Source: Gammaproteobacteria bacterium (lineage in GTDB: Bacteria > Pseudomonadota > Gammaproteobacteria > Steroidobacterales > JABDKV01). From it: a stretch of DNA of 64,000 nt. The position numbers and the translations under genes are program-made. Location: positions 186,001 through 250,000 of the forward strand of contig JAOTXU010000001.1 in the NCBI GenBank assembly GCA_029862165.1. Direction: 5' to 3'. The notes under the pieces were generated by a model, which had not been told where the DNA came from, did not search any database, and saw only the letters and a program-made list of their open reading frames with translations. Shown one piece after another: positions 31,208-40,140 of this stretch (position 1 is the first letter of the stretch; each line of letters starts with the position of its first letter).

Positions 31208-34200
31208 ATGACTCCGCGCTCCTATAGATTAGGGAGAATTGGACGGGAAGAGCATGCAGCGAAAGAGCAGTTTCTGATCCCGCCATCGCCTCCCCGCTTC
31301 GACGCGCGTCAGTTGCTGACGCGCGTTGTTGCGTTGTTGGCGGGCTGCACGATCCCGTTTCTTGCGTGGGCGGCGACACCGCCGGGCTCGGTAATTCCCA
31401 ATATTGCATCTGTTTCCTACAGTGATCTGAGTGGGATCAATCACGACGTACCCAGCAATTCTGTCGCGATTGTCAGTAAGATCGCTCGCACACCCGCCAC
31501 GATCGATTTTATACGCGTTACGCCAGGATCCGCCGATTTTGTGGCTCCTACCGGGCCGGCAAGCTGCGACAGCGGCGCCGGTTTTGTACCGTTGCCGCCT
31601 CCCGTACTGACGGATGGGAGCGCGCTAGATGTAAGCGACTCGCAGCAACTTAGTCGTACCCAGTTTTTTCATACCGGTGAGGCCTTCTTTATCCAGGTGG
31701 CCGATCTTGATCAGAATCTGGATGCTGCCGTGATGGAAACAGTTAACGTCCGGGTCGAAGTATCAGCCTCCGGCGACGTGGAATTAATTCAATTAACCGA
31801 AGTGTCGCCAGACAGCGGCGAGTTCGTCGGCTACGTGCCCAGCGCGCCGATGCCGGCGGCATTAAACGACTGCAAACTGCAGGTGGCAGTCGGTTACGAA
31901 GTCAATGTGCTTTATACCGATCCCGCCGATCCCCTGGACCAGACTTCCGACAGCGCACTGGTTGATCCGCTTGGCATAGTATTTGACTCGCAAACCGGTC
32001 TGCCGGTTGACAATGCAGTAATCCGACTGATTGACGAAAGTACCGGAATGCTGGCGTTCGTACTCGGCGACGATGGTGTCAGTGCCTTTCCCGCTGAACT
32101 GGTGAGCGGAGGCGTTGCGACTGACAGTGGCGGTGCCGATTACGATTTTGCGCCGGGCATGTATCGCTACCCGTTAATCAATCCGGGTCTTTATCGTCTT
32201 GAAGTGACACCACCCGGAGGCTATCTCGGGCCGTCTACCTCGGCGATCATCGATCTACAGGCGCTACCGGGCGCGCCGTTCAATTTGGGGCCGGGATCGT
32301 TTGGCGGTCCTTTCATGGTCAATCCCGGGCCGGCTCTCATGATCGATATTCCACTCGATCCCGTCGTCACTGCATTGTTTCTGCAAAAGAGCACTACGAC
32401 CGCAGTGGCGTCAATCGGTGACTTCGTCAAATACACGTTAACGGTGGAAAATGCAGACGCGATGCTTGCCGTCAGCAATGTCGTTATTGCGGACGAATTA
32501 CCGGTCGGTATGCGACTGGTACCGGGTTCTGTGCGCCGGGACGACACGCCGGCCGCCGATCCGGTTGCGACTACGGATCAGCGCAGGCTAGATTTCGATA
32601 TTGGCATCCTGGCGCCAGGGGCACGTGCGAAGATCGACTACGTAGTCGAGATTGCCGCCGGCAGCCGTGGGCCGGAGGCGATCAACACCGCGATTGCGCG
32701 AGCGGCGGGCGGTAGCGAATCCAATACTGCCACCGCAACTGTGCGCTTGGCCGAGGCCTTGTTCCGTACCCGCAGCACGCTGGTCGGCCGCGTTATTTCT
32801 GGTAGCTGCGACGACGATGTGGCGAACGACGCTGATGGTGTCGCCGGTGTGCGTATCTACCTGGAAGACGGTCGCTACGCCGTTACCGATGAAGGCGGTC
32901 GTTATCACTTCGAAGGTCTACAACCGGGCACCCATGTGGTGCAGCTTGACGTTGACACCGTGCCCACAGCATTCGAAATCGTACCGTGTGAACGCAATGC
33001 GCGTTTCGCCGGCCGCTCGTACTCGCAGTTTGTCAGTTTGCGACCGGGCGGGCTGTGGCGCGCCGATTATCATTTGCGTGAATTGCCCGCACCGACAGGG
33101 GAGGTTTCGCTAACGCTGTTTTCCCAAAAAGCGGCCCAGGATGTGGTTTATACCCTGGTCGCAAGTGGCAATGGTGTGCCGGTCAATAATGTCAAAGCCA
33201 TGGTGATGATGCCCGATGACCTCGTGTATGCACCGGGCAGTGCAAGCTTGGATGGCGAGCGTATCGAAGACCCCACTATTACCGGCGGTTTGCTCGTCTA
33301 CCCATTGGCCGATGCTGGTGGTGCTCCATGGCAGCGTGAGTTGCGATTCAGAGCACTGCCGGGCACAACGGCCGGCGAGCATGTCACGAAAGCACTGATC
33401 AGTTTCGACAGTGCAGCGGCTGCGAGACAACGCACGCCGTTGGCCGACAATACATTGCTGCGCGAACCGCCCAAGACTGAACGTGTCGATTTCGTCTTCA
33501 CAACAAACTTCGACACTCGCAAGGCGCAACTAAAGGCGCGTGACCGTGCACAAATCGCTGAGGTCCTGACCGGTTGGGCAGAAGCGGGTGAAATACATGT
33601 AGTGATTTCCGGTCATACTGACTCAATTCGTATCGCGCCGCAGAATCGCCACGAATTTGCCGACAACTATGTACTGTCACGTGCGCGTGCCGGGTCTGCA
33701 GCTGAGTTTGTGCAGACGTTGCTGTCGCTGACGCCTGAGCAAATGAGCATCGAGGGCAAAGGACCGGACAATCCGGTAGCGAGCAATGCAACTTCGTCCG
33801 GTCGGGCAAAAAACCGCCGGGTTGAGATTCAGGTCTGGGGCAAGATGCCGGTTGCACCGGGTGCTTTACGACTGGGCAAACGCGAAAGTGGTTTGCAGAG
33901 CCTTGCGGTTGCTTCCGCACGGGCCGAGACGCTATCCCAAATACCACTCGAGGTAGCCGACCCACCGACAGAGTTTTCCGATCCGGACTGGATTAACCGA
34001 TTGGCGCCCGGTGTTGAATTGTTGTTTCCCAAACCGGGGTATAACCCGCCGATACCCTCGTTGCGGATTGCTTTAAAGCATTCGCCCAGACAACGGGTGG
34101 AACTGGCACTCAACGGTGAGCCAATCAGTGGTCTGAGTTTTGATGGGACCGATACCAACGGTAGCAAAACAGTTTCCTTAAGCCGTTGGCGTGGCATCGA

Positions 34201-37102
34201 TCTACACGAAAATGACAATGAGCTACTGGTAGTAGTACGCAATGCAGACGGTTCGGTCGATCGACAATTCGAACGCACAGTACATCTGTCTGGCGGTCCG
34301 GTGCGCGCTGAAATCGATCGCGATGCATCGTCATTACTTGCCGACGGTCGTACGCGTCCGGTTCTGGCAATTCGACTGTATGACCGCTGGGGCCATCCTG
34401 CGAGACCGGAATCGATTGGTCGTTATCGTATTGATGCGCCATACCGGTCGTGGTTCGAAGTCGAATCGCTGCGTGAGAACCAGTTGTTGGCTCTGGGCAG
34501 TCGTGAACCGGTTTATCGTGTTGGCGCCGACGGTATCGCCCGCATTGAACTGGATGCGACGTCCCGTAGTGGCGAAGTCGTGATTCACATGGAATATCCC
34601 GACGATCGGGAAGAAGAGCTACGGGCCTGGCTGCAACCGGCGGCACGCGACTGGATACTCGTTGGCTTTGCAGAGGGTACAGCCGGGTACAGTACGCTCA
34701 ACGACAACGTGCAGAGTGCACAGGACGCGGGCCTGGAAGAGGATTTCTATAGCGATGGCAAAATCGCCTTTTTTGCCAAGGGCCGCATTAAGGGTGGGTA
34801 CTTGTTAACACTGGCCTATGACTCCGATCGCGATGAGCAAGACGCCCGGGAGCGACTGCATGGCACAATTGATCCGGATCGTTACTACACACTTTATGGT
34901 GACGCCACCGATCAGCAATTTGATGCCGCGACGCAGGATGAAATCTATCTGAAGATCGAGCGTCGTCAGTTTTACGCGATGTTCGGCGATTTCGATACCG
35001 GTATGAGGGTTACCGAGTTGTCACGCTATGACCGCAGCTTTAATGGTCTGCATAGCGAGTACCAGGGAGAGCGTTTTGGCTATACCGCCTTCGCTGCCCG
35101 TACCGATAACGCCTTTGTGAAGGACGAGATGCCAGGTGATGGTACTTCTGGACTTTATCAGCTCTCGCGTCAGCCGATTGTTATTAACAGCGAAAAAATA
35201 ACTATCGAGACCCGGGATCGTTTCCGCTCAGAGGAAATTCTAAGTTCCCGGTCACTGGCGCGGCATCTCGATTACGATATCGACTATCTTGCCGGCACGG
35301 TGTTTTTCAAAGAACCGGTTCGCCATCGCGACGACAACTTTAATCCGATATTTATCGTTGTTGATTTCGAGAGCCGCGATCCGGTGGACCGATCAACGAC
35401 CGCTGGCGGTCGTGTCTCAGCGCTTCTGGCCGACGGGCGGATCGAACTGGGCGCCACAGCGATCGATGAAGGTGTTAGCGGTGCCGACGGCGATTTGCTG
35501 GGTGTGGATCTGAAAGTGCAGATCAACGAGAGCACAGAGTTACGGGCAGAGTTTGCAAATACGGATACTCGTCAGGGCGGGATCGCGGTAGAAGGCGACG
35601 CAGCTATCGCCGAGTTGCGTCACACCTCCGGTGGTGTCGAAGGAAAAATCTACTACCGCGAACTCGACACTGGCTTTGGTCTCGGTCAGCAGCGTGCTTC
35701 CGAAACCGGAATGCGCAAGATGGGATTTGATGGTCGTTTGCGATTTAGCAAAAATATGAGCTTCAATAGCGCCGCCTACCGCCAGGACAACCTGGTAACG
35801 GATAATCGGCGCGAGGTCCTGGAGGGTGAACTGCGTTGGCAGGGTGGTGCTACCACCGCTGGTGTGGGTTATCGCGATGCCAGCGACGAAACAGCCGCTG
35901 GCGTGACGACGCAATCGGAACAGTTGTTCCTCAATGGTAGCGTTAAGGGGCTGGACAATCGGGTGACGTTGCGCGGTTCGCTGGATACCGATATTGGTGA
36001 CGATGCCAACATTGCCTATCCGACACGCACCATCCTGGGGCTGGATTACAAGATCAACAATGACCTCATATTCTACAGCGAGTATGAGGAAGCTGACGGC
36101 AGAGACATTGATACGCAGATGAGCCGTATGGGCGTGCGCGTTACACCCTGGAATCGCGCGCAGTTGAATTCCAGCATTAGTCAGCAGATGACTGAATATG
36201 GCCCACGCGCGTTTGCCAATCTCGGTTTGGTGCAAGGCTGGCAGGTCAACGAACGTTGGGCAATGGATTTCGGCGTAGATCATTCCAATACTTTGTCCGG
36301 GCCCGGCGCACAACCGTTTAATCCGGATGCCGGTTTGCCATCGGGCAATCTCAATCCCGATTTCACATCGATGTACCTCGGCACCTTGTACGGTACCGAC
36401 GACTGGACAGTTAATACGCGCACCGAGTGGCGAAACAGCGACACCGAACGTCGCGCTGGCGTTTTTGGTGGCTTTTATAGGGAAGCGCGCGAGGGCCGGG
36501 CCTTCTCTGCGGCCTTGCAGTTTTTTAATACGCAACGCAACGTCGGCGCCGACCTGAATAACGCCGATATACGATTGAGCTGGGCCTACCGGCCGTCTGA
36601 AGCGCGCTGGATTTTCCTCGACCGGCTGGATCTCGAGTATGAGGACATCAAAGCACAAAACACTTCGTCAGAAACTTGGCGTGTCGTCAACAATCTTCAT
36701 GCCAACTGGATGATTAATCGTAGTAATCAGTTGAGTCTGCAATATGGCGTTAAATTTGTACGTGCCGATATCGATAACACGAATTACAATGGTTTCACAG
36801 ATTTGCTAGGTGTGGACTGGCGTCGCGATTTCGCGTCACGTTGGGACGCTGGCGTGCAGGGCTCGCTATTGCATTCATGGAATTCTGATGTGATCGATTA
36901 CAGTATCGGTGCAGATATCGGTTATTCCTTTGCCCGTAATGTCTGGCTAAGTCTGGGCTACAATTTCGCGGGATTCGATGACGAAGACTTTTCCGATGCG
37001 CGCTATACAGCCCAGGGCCCCTACATTCGATTCCGGATCAAAGCCGACCAGGACAACCTCACAGACCGGGATTTCTGGGCTCGGCGCGAAACGACAGACT
37101 AG
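31208..37102 (+). CDS. Giant outer-membrane protein: DUF11, OmpA and C-terminal barrel domains (operon gene 4)
   Basis: 1964 residues with a GGAGG site upstream. A long N-region precedes the hydrophobic signal segment (~36-56, ending FLAWA). Then: the operon's shared N-terminal module (~57-95, GSVIPNIASVSY and SNSVAIV); beta domains (~95-385); a DUF11 domain (~390-505, GDFVKYTLTVENA); an SdrD/carboxypeptidase-regulatory-like domain (~525-590); a second DUF11-like domain (~630-740); an OmpA peptidoglycan-binding domain (~758-878, ISGHTDS and AKNRRVEIQV); Ig-like domains (~930-1140); and ~800 residues rich in alternating beta strands ending YIRFRIKADQ, read as an outer-membrane barrel. An OmpA domain between soluble domains and a barrel could brace the barrel to the wall. 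Probable anchor or exporter for the smaller DUF11 proteins; this is inference. Confidence 0.85.
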   Translation: MTPRSYRLGRIGREEHAAKEQFLIPPSPPRFDARQLLTRVVALLAGCTIPFLAWAATPPGSVIPNIASVSYSDLSGINHDVPSNSVAIVSKIARTPATIDFIRVTPGSADFVAPTGPASCDSGAGFVPLPPPVLTDGSALDVSDSQQLSRTQFFHTGEAFFIQVADLDQNLDAAVMETVNVRVEVSASGDVELIQLTEVSPDSGEFVGYVPSAPMPAALNDCKLQVAVGYEVNVLYTDPADPLDQTSDSALVDPLGIVFDSQTGLPVDNAVIRLIDESTGMLAFVLGDDGVSAFPAELVSGGVATDSGGADYDFAPGMYRYPLINPGLYRLEVTPPGGYLGPSTSAIIDLQALPGAPFNLGPGSFGGPFMVNPGPALMIDIPLDPVVTALFLQKSTTTAVASIGDFVKYTLTVENADAMLAVSNVVIADELPVGMRLVPGSVRRDDTPAADPVATTDQRRLDFDIGILAPGARAKIDYVVEIAAGSRGPEAINTAIARAAGGSESNTATATVRLAEALFRTRSTLVGRVISGSCDDDVANDADGVAGVRIYLEDGRYAVTDEGGRYHFEGLQPGTHVVQLDVDTVPTAFEIVPCERNARFAGRSYSQFVSLRPGGLWRADYHLRELPAPTGEVSLTLFSQKAAQDVVYTLVASGNGVPVNNVKAMVMMPDDLVYAPGSASLDGERIEDPTITGGLLVYPLADAGGAPWQRELRFRALPGTTAGEHVTKALISFDSAAAARQRTPLADNTLLREPPKTERVDFVFTTNFDTRKAQLKARDRAQIAEVLTGWAEAGEIHVVISGHTDSIRIAPQNRHEFADNYVLSRARAGSAAEFVQTLLSLTPEQMSIEGKGPDNPVASNATSSGRAKNRRVEIQVWGKMPVAPGALRLGKRESGLQSLAVASARAETLSQIPLEVADPPTEFSDPDWINRLAPGVELLFPKPGYNPPIPSLRIALKHSPRQRVELALNGEPISGLSFDGTDTNGSKTVSLSRWRGIDLHENDNELLVVVRNADGSVDRQFERTVHLSGGPVRAEIDRDASSLLADGRTRPVLAIRLYDRWGHPARPESIGRYRIDAPYRSWFEVESLRENQLLALGSREPVYRVGADGIARIELDATSRSGEVVIHMEYPDDREEELRAWLQPAARDWILVGFAEGTAGYSTLNDNVQSAQDAGLEEDFYSDGKIAFFAKGRIKGGYLLTLAYDSDRDEQDARERLHGTIDPDRYYTLYGDATDQQFDAATQDEIYLKIERRQFYAMFGDFDTGMRVTELSRYDRSFNGLHSEYQGERFGYTAFAARTDNAFVKDEMPGDGTSGLYQLSRQPIVINSEKITIETRDRFRSEEILSSRSLARHLDYDIDYLAGTVFFKEPVRHRDDNFNPIFIVVDFESRDPVDRSTTAGGRVSALLADGRIELGATAIDEGVSGADGDLLGVDLKVQINESTELRAEFANTDTRQGGIAVEGDAAIAELRHTSGGVEGKIYYRELDTGFGLGQQRASETGMRKMGFDGRLRFSKNMSFNSAAYRQDNLVTDNRREVLEGELRWQGGATTAGVGYRDASDETAAGVTTQSEQLFLNGSVKGLDNRVTLRGSLDTDIGDDANIAYPTRTILGLDYKINNDLIFYSEYEEADGRDIDTQMSRMGVRVTPWNRAQLNSSISQQMTEYGPRAFANLGLVQGWQVNERWAMDFGVDHSNTLSGPGAQPFNPDAGLPSGNLNPDFTSMYLGTLYGTDDWTVNTRTEWRNSDTERRAGVFGGFYREAREGRAFSAALQFFNTQRNVGADLNNADIRLSWAYRPSEARWIFLDRLDLEYEDIKAQNTSSETWRVVNNLHANWMINRSNQLSLQYGVKFVRADIDNTNYNGFTDLLGVDWRRDFASRWDAGVQGSLLHSWNSDVIDYSIGADIGYSFARNVWLSLGYNFAGFDDEDFSDARYTAQGPYIRFRIKADQDNLTDRDFWARRETTD

Positions 37103-37151
37103 ATCGGCACCAAGAGACTTAAGCCGGGGCCGACAAAAGAAGCTCATGTCC

Positions 37152-37180
37152 TTGACTTGAAAAGAGAATAGCGGTCTTAT
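37152..37180 (+). promoter_or_regulatory. Promoter of the metal efflux operon
   Basis: TTGACT (37152-37157), 17-bp spacer, TCTTAT (37175-37180), about 32 bp before the first ATG. The 17-bp spacing is that of an ordinary promoter and not the longer spacer of MerR/CueR targets. No clear CueR palindrome was seen. Confidence 0.5.
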
Positions 37181-37212
37181 TCCGGAACCACACCAGCGTT
37201 TTCAATTCGCTC

Positions 37213-37596
37213 ATGCTCGCAAAGCTACGTAAGAATCGACAACGAAACATGCCGCAACTGCTCGCGGTACTGGCTGTGGTGTGGCTCAACATGGCCCTGA
37301 ACCCATGTGCCATGGCACTGGGCGAGACAGAGGAACACGATTGTCCGCACTGTCCACCGGTGCACCATTGTGACGAGCAGGTCAACAAGCGTTGCACCTA
37401 TGTCGATACCGTCGATTCCGACGGTCGCAATCATAACGGGCACGTACCCGATTTTTCCGACCCGGCGTATGTTCTGATCGTCGTGCCGATAGCCCCGGAC
37501 ATGTCATTTGCACTGTCGCTTAGGCCCGATGTTCTACACGCTACCGGTCCACCCGCTCCGCCGCTTTACCAGACCCACTGCACGTACCTGATCTAG
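37213..37596 (+). CDS. Small Cys/His-rich secreted protein at head of efflux operon
   Basis: 127 residues. A signal-type hydrophobic stretch (LLAVLAVVWLNMALNPCAMA) is followed by EEHDCPHCPPVHHCDEQVNK, a cluster of Cys and His suited to binding soft metal ions. Similar short proteins with a CPHC-type motif often precede CusCBA-like genes, and this one may be a periplasmic metal carrier or sensor. No catalytic domain. Forty-nine nt separate it from the TolC-family gene, in which a GAGGAGAT ribosome-binding site is visible. Identification is by context and composition; the exact family is not certain. Confidence 0.7.
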   Translation: MLAKLRKNRQRNMPQLLAVLAVVWLNMALNPCAMALGETEEHDCPHCPPVHHCDEQVNKRCTYVDTVDSDGRNHNGHVPDFSDPAYVLIVVPIAPDMSFALSLRPDVLHATGPPAPPLYQTHCTYLI

Positions 37597-37645
37597 TCCT
37601 CGTTTCAACCGTTTTCTGTTTCGGTTTGTTACGAGGAGATCTCCC

Positions 37646-38932
37646 ATGTTTATTGCGCGTTGTGGCGCGACTGTTTTTGTTGTTAAACAATTTATTGTTT
37701 GCGTGCCGATTTATTTCTTAGTCGCGGCATCGGCCGGTGCTGCTGGTCCATTAACTCTGTCCGAAGCCGAGGCCCTGGCTTTACACGATGAGCCCGGTCA
37801 GGCGCGCCTGCAGGCACAATCTGATGCCGTCGCCGAAAAAGCCGTGGCTGGCGGTCAGTTGGCCGATCCGCGAATGCGGGCCGGTCTGATGAACTTGCCG
37901 ATCGAATCCGGCGGTTTTACGACTGAGGGCATGAGCCAGGTACAGTTTGGCGTGCGTCAGGCATTTCCGCCCGGCCGTACGCTGCAGTGGCGCACTGCCC
38001 AACTCGAGCGCAAGGCGCAGGCGTTGGCTTTGCTGTCCAACAGCCGCAAACGCGATGTGATCGCGGCGGTGCGTCACGCCTGGCTGGGCGTTTACTACTG
38101 GACCCATGCCCGGGAGATCGTCAGCGCCAACCGGCCCTTGTTTTCCGACCTGGTCGACGTAACACGCGCGTTGTACACAGTCGGCCGCAGGAACCAGCAG
38201 GATCTGATGCAAGCCGAGTTGGAACGCAGTCGTATTGACGATCGCTTGCTGATGATCGATCAGTCGATCGGTGAGGCGCGTAGCGAGCTGGCCCGGTGGA
38301 TTGGTTCGGACCCTGCGCAACGGGCTGTCGGCCCAGCGTTGCCGGAATGGGATGACGCACCCGGCTTGGTGGAGTTGCAGCATAATCTGCAGAGTTTTCC
38401 TGCGTTGACTGCAGCAACGCAGGAGGTCGCTGCAGGCGAAGCTGGTATCAATCTGGCTGAACAGCGCTACAAACCGGGTTGGGCACTCGATGTGGGTTAT
38501 GGCTATCGCGATGGCCGTTTGCCCGGTGGTGGGTCGCGATCCGATTTCCTGTCAGTGATGGTTTCCGTGGATTTGCCGGTATTTCGCAACAAACGTCAGG
38601 ACCGGATCCTCGCCGCCGCGCAGAGTGAGCGTCGTGCTTCGTTGCACGCAAAAACCGAATTGCATCGCGTATTACTACAACAATTGCAATCTGCGTATCG
38701 GCGTTGGACCGACACCGGCGCGCGTCTCGAACTCTACGAACAGACCATGCTCGCGCAGGCAGCGGGCCAGTCAAGAGCTGCGTTGAAGGCCTATCAAAGT
38801 GATGCAGCAACATTTAGCGATGTCATGCGGGCGCTGACCGGTGAACTTGAGGTCAGACTCGATCATCACCGGCTGCAGGTCGATCGTGATCGAAACTATG
38901 TGGCATTGGCCAAATTGGGGGGGTTGTTATGA
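37646..38932 (+). CDS. TolC-family outer-membrane efflux protein (CusC-like)
   Basis: 428 residues with a signal peptide (~1-31, ending ASAGAA) and the alternating helical hairpins of outer-membrane efflux channels: LTLSEAEALALHDEPG at the start, QFGVRQAFPPGRTLQW in the first repeat, a periplasmic helix with RNQQDLMQAELERSR, and the second repeat from about residue 265. No lipobox was seen, unlike E. coli CusC. It forms the outer-membrane part of a tripartite heavy-metal pump with the two following genes. Its stop overlaps the adaptor start by 4 nt. Confidence 0.9.
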   Translation: MFIARCGATVFVVKQFIVCVPIYFLVAASAGAAGPLTLSEAEALALHDEPGQARLQAQSDAVAEKAVAGGQLADPRMRAGLMNLPIESGGFTTEGMSQVQFGVRQAFPPGRTLQWRTAQLERKAQALALLSNSRKRDVIAAVRHAWLGVYYWTHAREIVSANRPLFSDLVDVTRALYTVGRRNQQDLMQAELERSRIDDRLLMIDQSIGEARSELARWIGSDPAQRAVGPALPEWDDAPGLVELQHNLQSFPALTAATQEVAAGEAGINLAEQRYKPGWALDVGYGYRDGRLPGGGSRSDFLSVMVSVDLPVFRNKRQDRILAAAQSERRASLHAKTELHRVLLQQLQSAYRRWTDTGARLELYEQTMLAQAAGQSRAALKAYQSDAATFSDVMRALTGELEVRLDHHRLQVDRDRNYVALAKLGGLL

Positions 38933-40140
38933 AGCCGTTGATGTTAATTACAACGATTCTTGTCACCGCCATTATCGGTGTGCTGGCAGGGCATTGGTTA
39001 TGGCCCGACGATAAACCAACAGACTCCATTTCGGCTGACGACAAAAGAGAAATTCTCTACTGGGTGGCCCCGATGGACTCGAATTTCCGGCGTGATGCAC
39101 CCGGAAAATCGCCTATGGGTATGGATCTCGTTCCAGTCTACGCAAGTAGTGCGCCGGCGGGCGCAGGCGTCGTTGAAATCGCGCCGCATATCGTCAATAA
39201 CCTTGGTGTGCGCACCACTGCTGTGGCGTACGGTGCATTGAGCCAAAAGATTGCTGCTGTGGGATACATCCGCCCCGATGAAAATAGTGTGCAACATGTC
39301 CATACCCGCGTCGACGGTTGGATTGAAGAGTTGCAGATAGACATAGGCGAACGCGTAAAAAAAGGGCAGGTACTGTTCAGGCTTTATGCACCGACATTGA
39401 TTGCGGCCCAGGAGGAATACCTGGCCGCTGTACGCAGTGGTAACCGGACGCTGATCAATGCGTCGCGGGATCGGCTTGAATCCCTGGGTCTAGGCAAGTC
39501 GCAACTCGACTCGTTACGCAAAAGCGGTCGTGCGGTGGAGCGCATGCCGGTGTACGCCAGCCGCGACGGTATCGTGGATGAGCTGAATGCCCGGTCCGGA
39601 ATGTATGTGCAGCCGTCAACGACAGTCATCAGTACTTATTCGTTGGATAGCGTCTGGCTCGTCGCCGAGTTTTTTGAACGCGATAGCACCTGGTTGGTGG
39701 ACAACGCAGATGCGGAAATAAAAATAGATGCTTTGCCGGGACGCACCTGGTCCGGTGTCATTGACTACGTTTATCCCAGTGTGGATCCGGTGATGCGCAC
39801 ACTCAAGGCCAGAATCATCCTGGATAATCCGGATGGACTGCTGCGGCCTAATATGCACGCGATAGTGTCGATCCTCGGCAGCTCCCTGCCGCAGGTGATC
39901 CACATTCCCACCGAAGCGTTGATACGTGGTGCCCGACAGGACCGTGTCGTCGTTGCTTTAGAAGAGGGGCGGTATCAGTCACGAGTGGTCGAAACCGGCA
40001 TGACAACGCGTGATCGGGTGCAGATCCGTACCGGTCTGGAGCCTGACGACCGGGTCGTCGTGTCCGGCCAGTTTTTGATCGATTCGGAATCCAACATCGA
40101 AACGGATCTGGCGCGTGTCGAGGGCAGGGGGCGGCAATGA
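38929..40140 (+). CDS. Efflux RND periplasmic adaptor, CusB-like
   Basis: 403 residues. A single N-terminal membrane anchor or signal (LITTILVTAIIGVLAG) is followed by a heavy-metal-binding segment (YWVAPMDSNFRRDAPGKSP then MGMDLVPVY) with the methionines of CusB-type adaptors. Next come the membrane-fusion core: barrel-sandwich (HTRVDGWIEELQIDIGE), helical hairpin (LIAAQEEYLAA), beta-barrel and C-terminal domain. It delivers metal to, and links, the RND pump and the TolC-type channel. Four-nt overlaps at both ends indicate tight translational coupling. The N-terminal motif supports Cu(I)/Ag(I), without proving it. Confidence 0.92.
   Translation: MKPLMLITTILVTAIIGVLAGHWLWPDDKPTDSISADDKREILYWVAPMDSNFRRDAPGKSPMGMDLVPVYASSAPAGAGVVEIAPHIVNNLGVRTTAVAYGALSQKIAAVGYIRPDENSVQHVHTRVDGWIEELQIDIGERVKKGQVLFRLYAPTLIAAQEEYLAAVRSGNRTLINASRDRLESLGLGKSQLDSLRKSGRAVERMPVYASRDGIVDELNARSGMYVQPSTTVISTYSLDSVWLVAEFFERDSTWLVDNADAEIKIDALPGRTWSGVIDYVYPSVDPVMRTLKARIILDNPDGLLRPNMHAIVSILGSSLPQVIHIPTEALIRGARQDRVVVALEEGRYQSRVVETGMTTRDRVQIRTGLEPDDRVVVSGQFLIDSESNIETDLARVEGRGRQ

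Noticed and set aside
35540-36658. Minus-strand open frame of 372 codons
   Set aside because: Lies wholly inside the giant outer-membrane gene, whose plus-strand frame has clear domain structure; the antisense frame has none.
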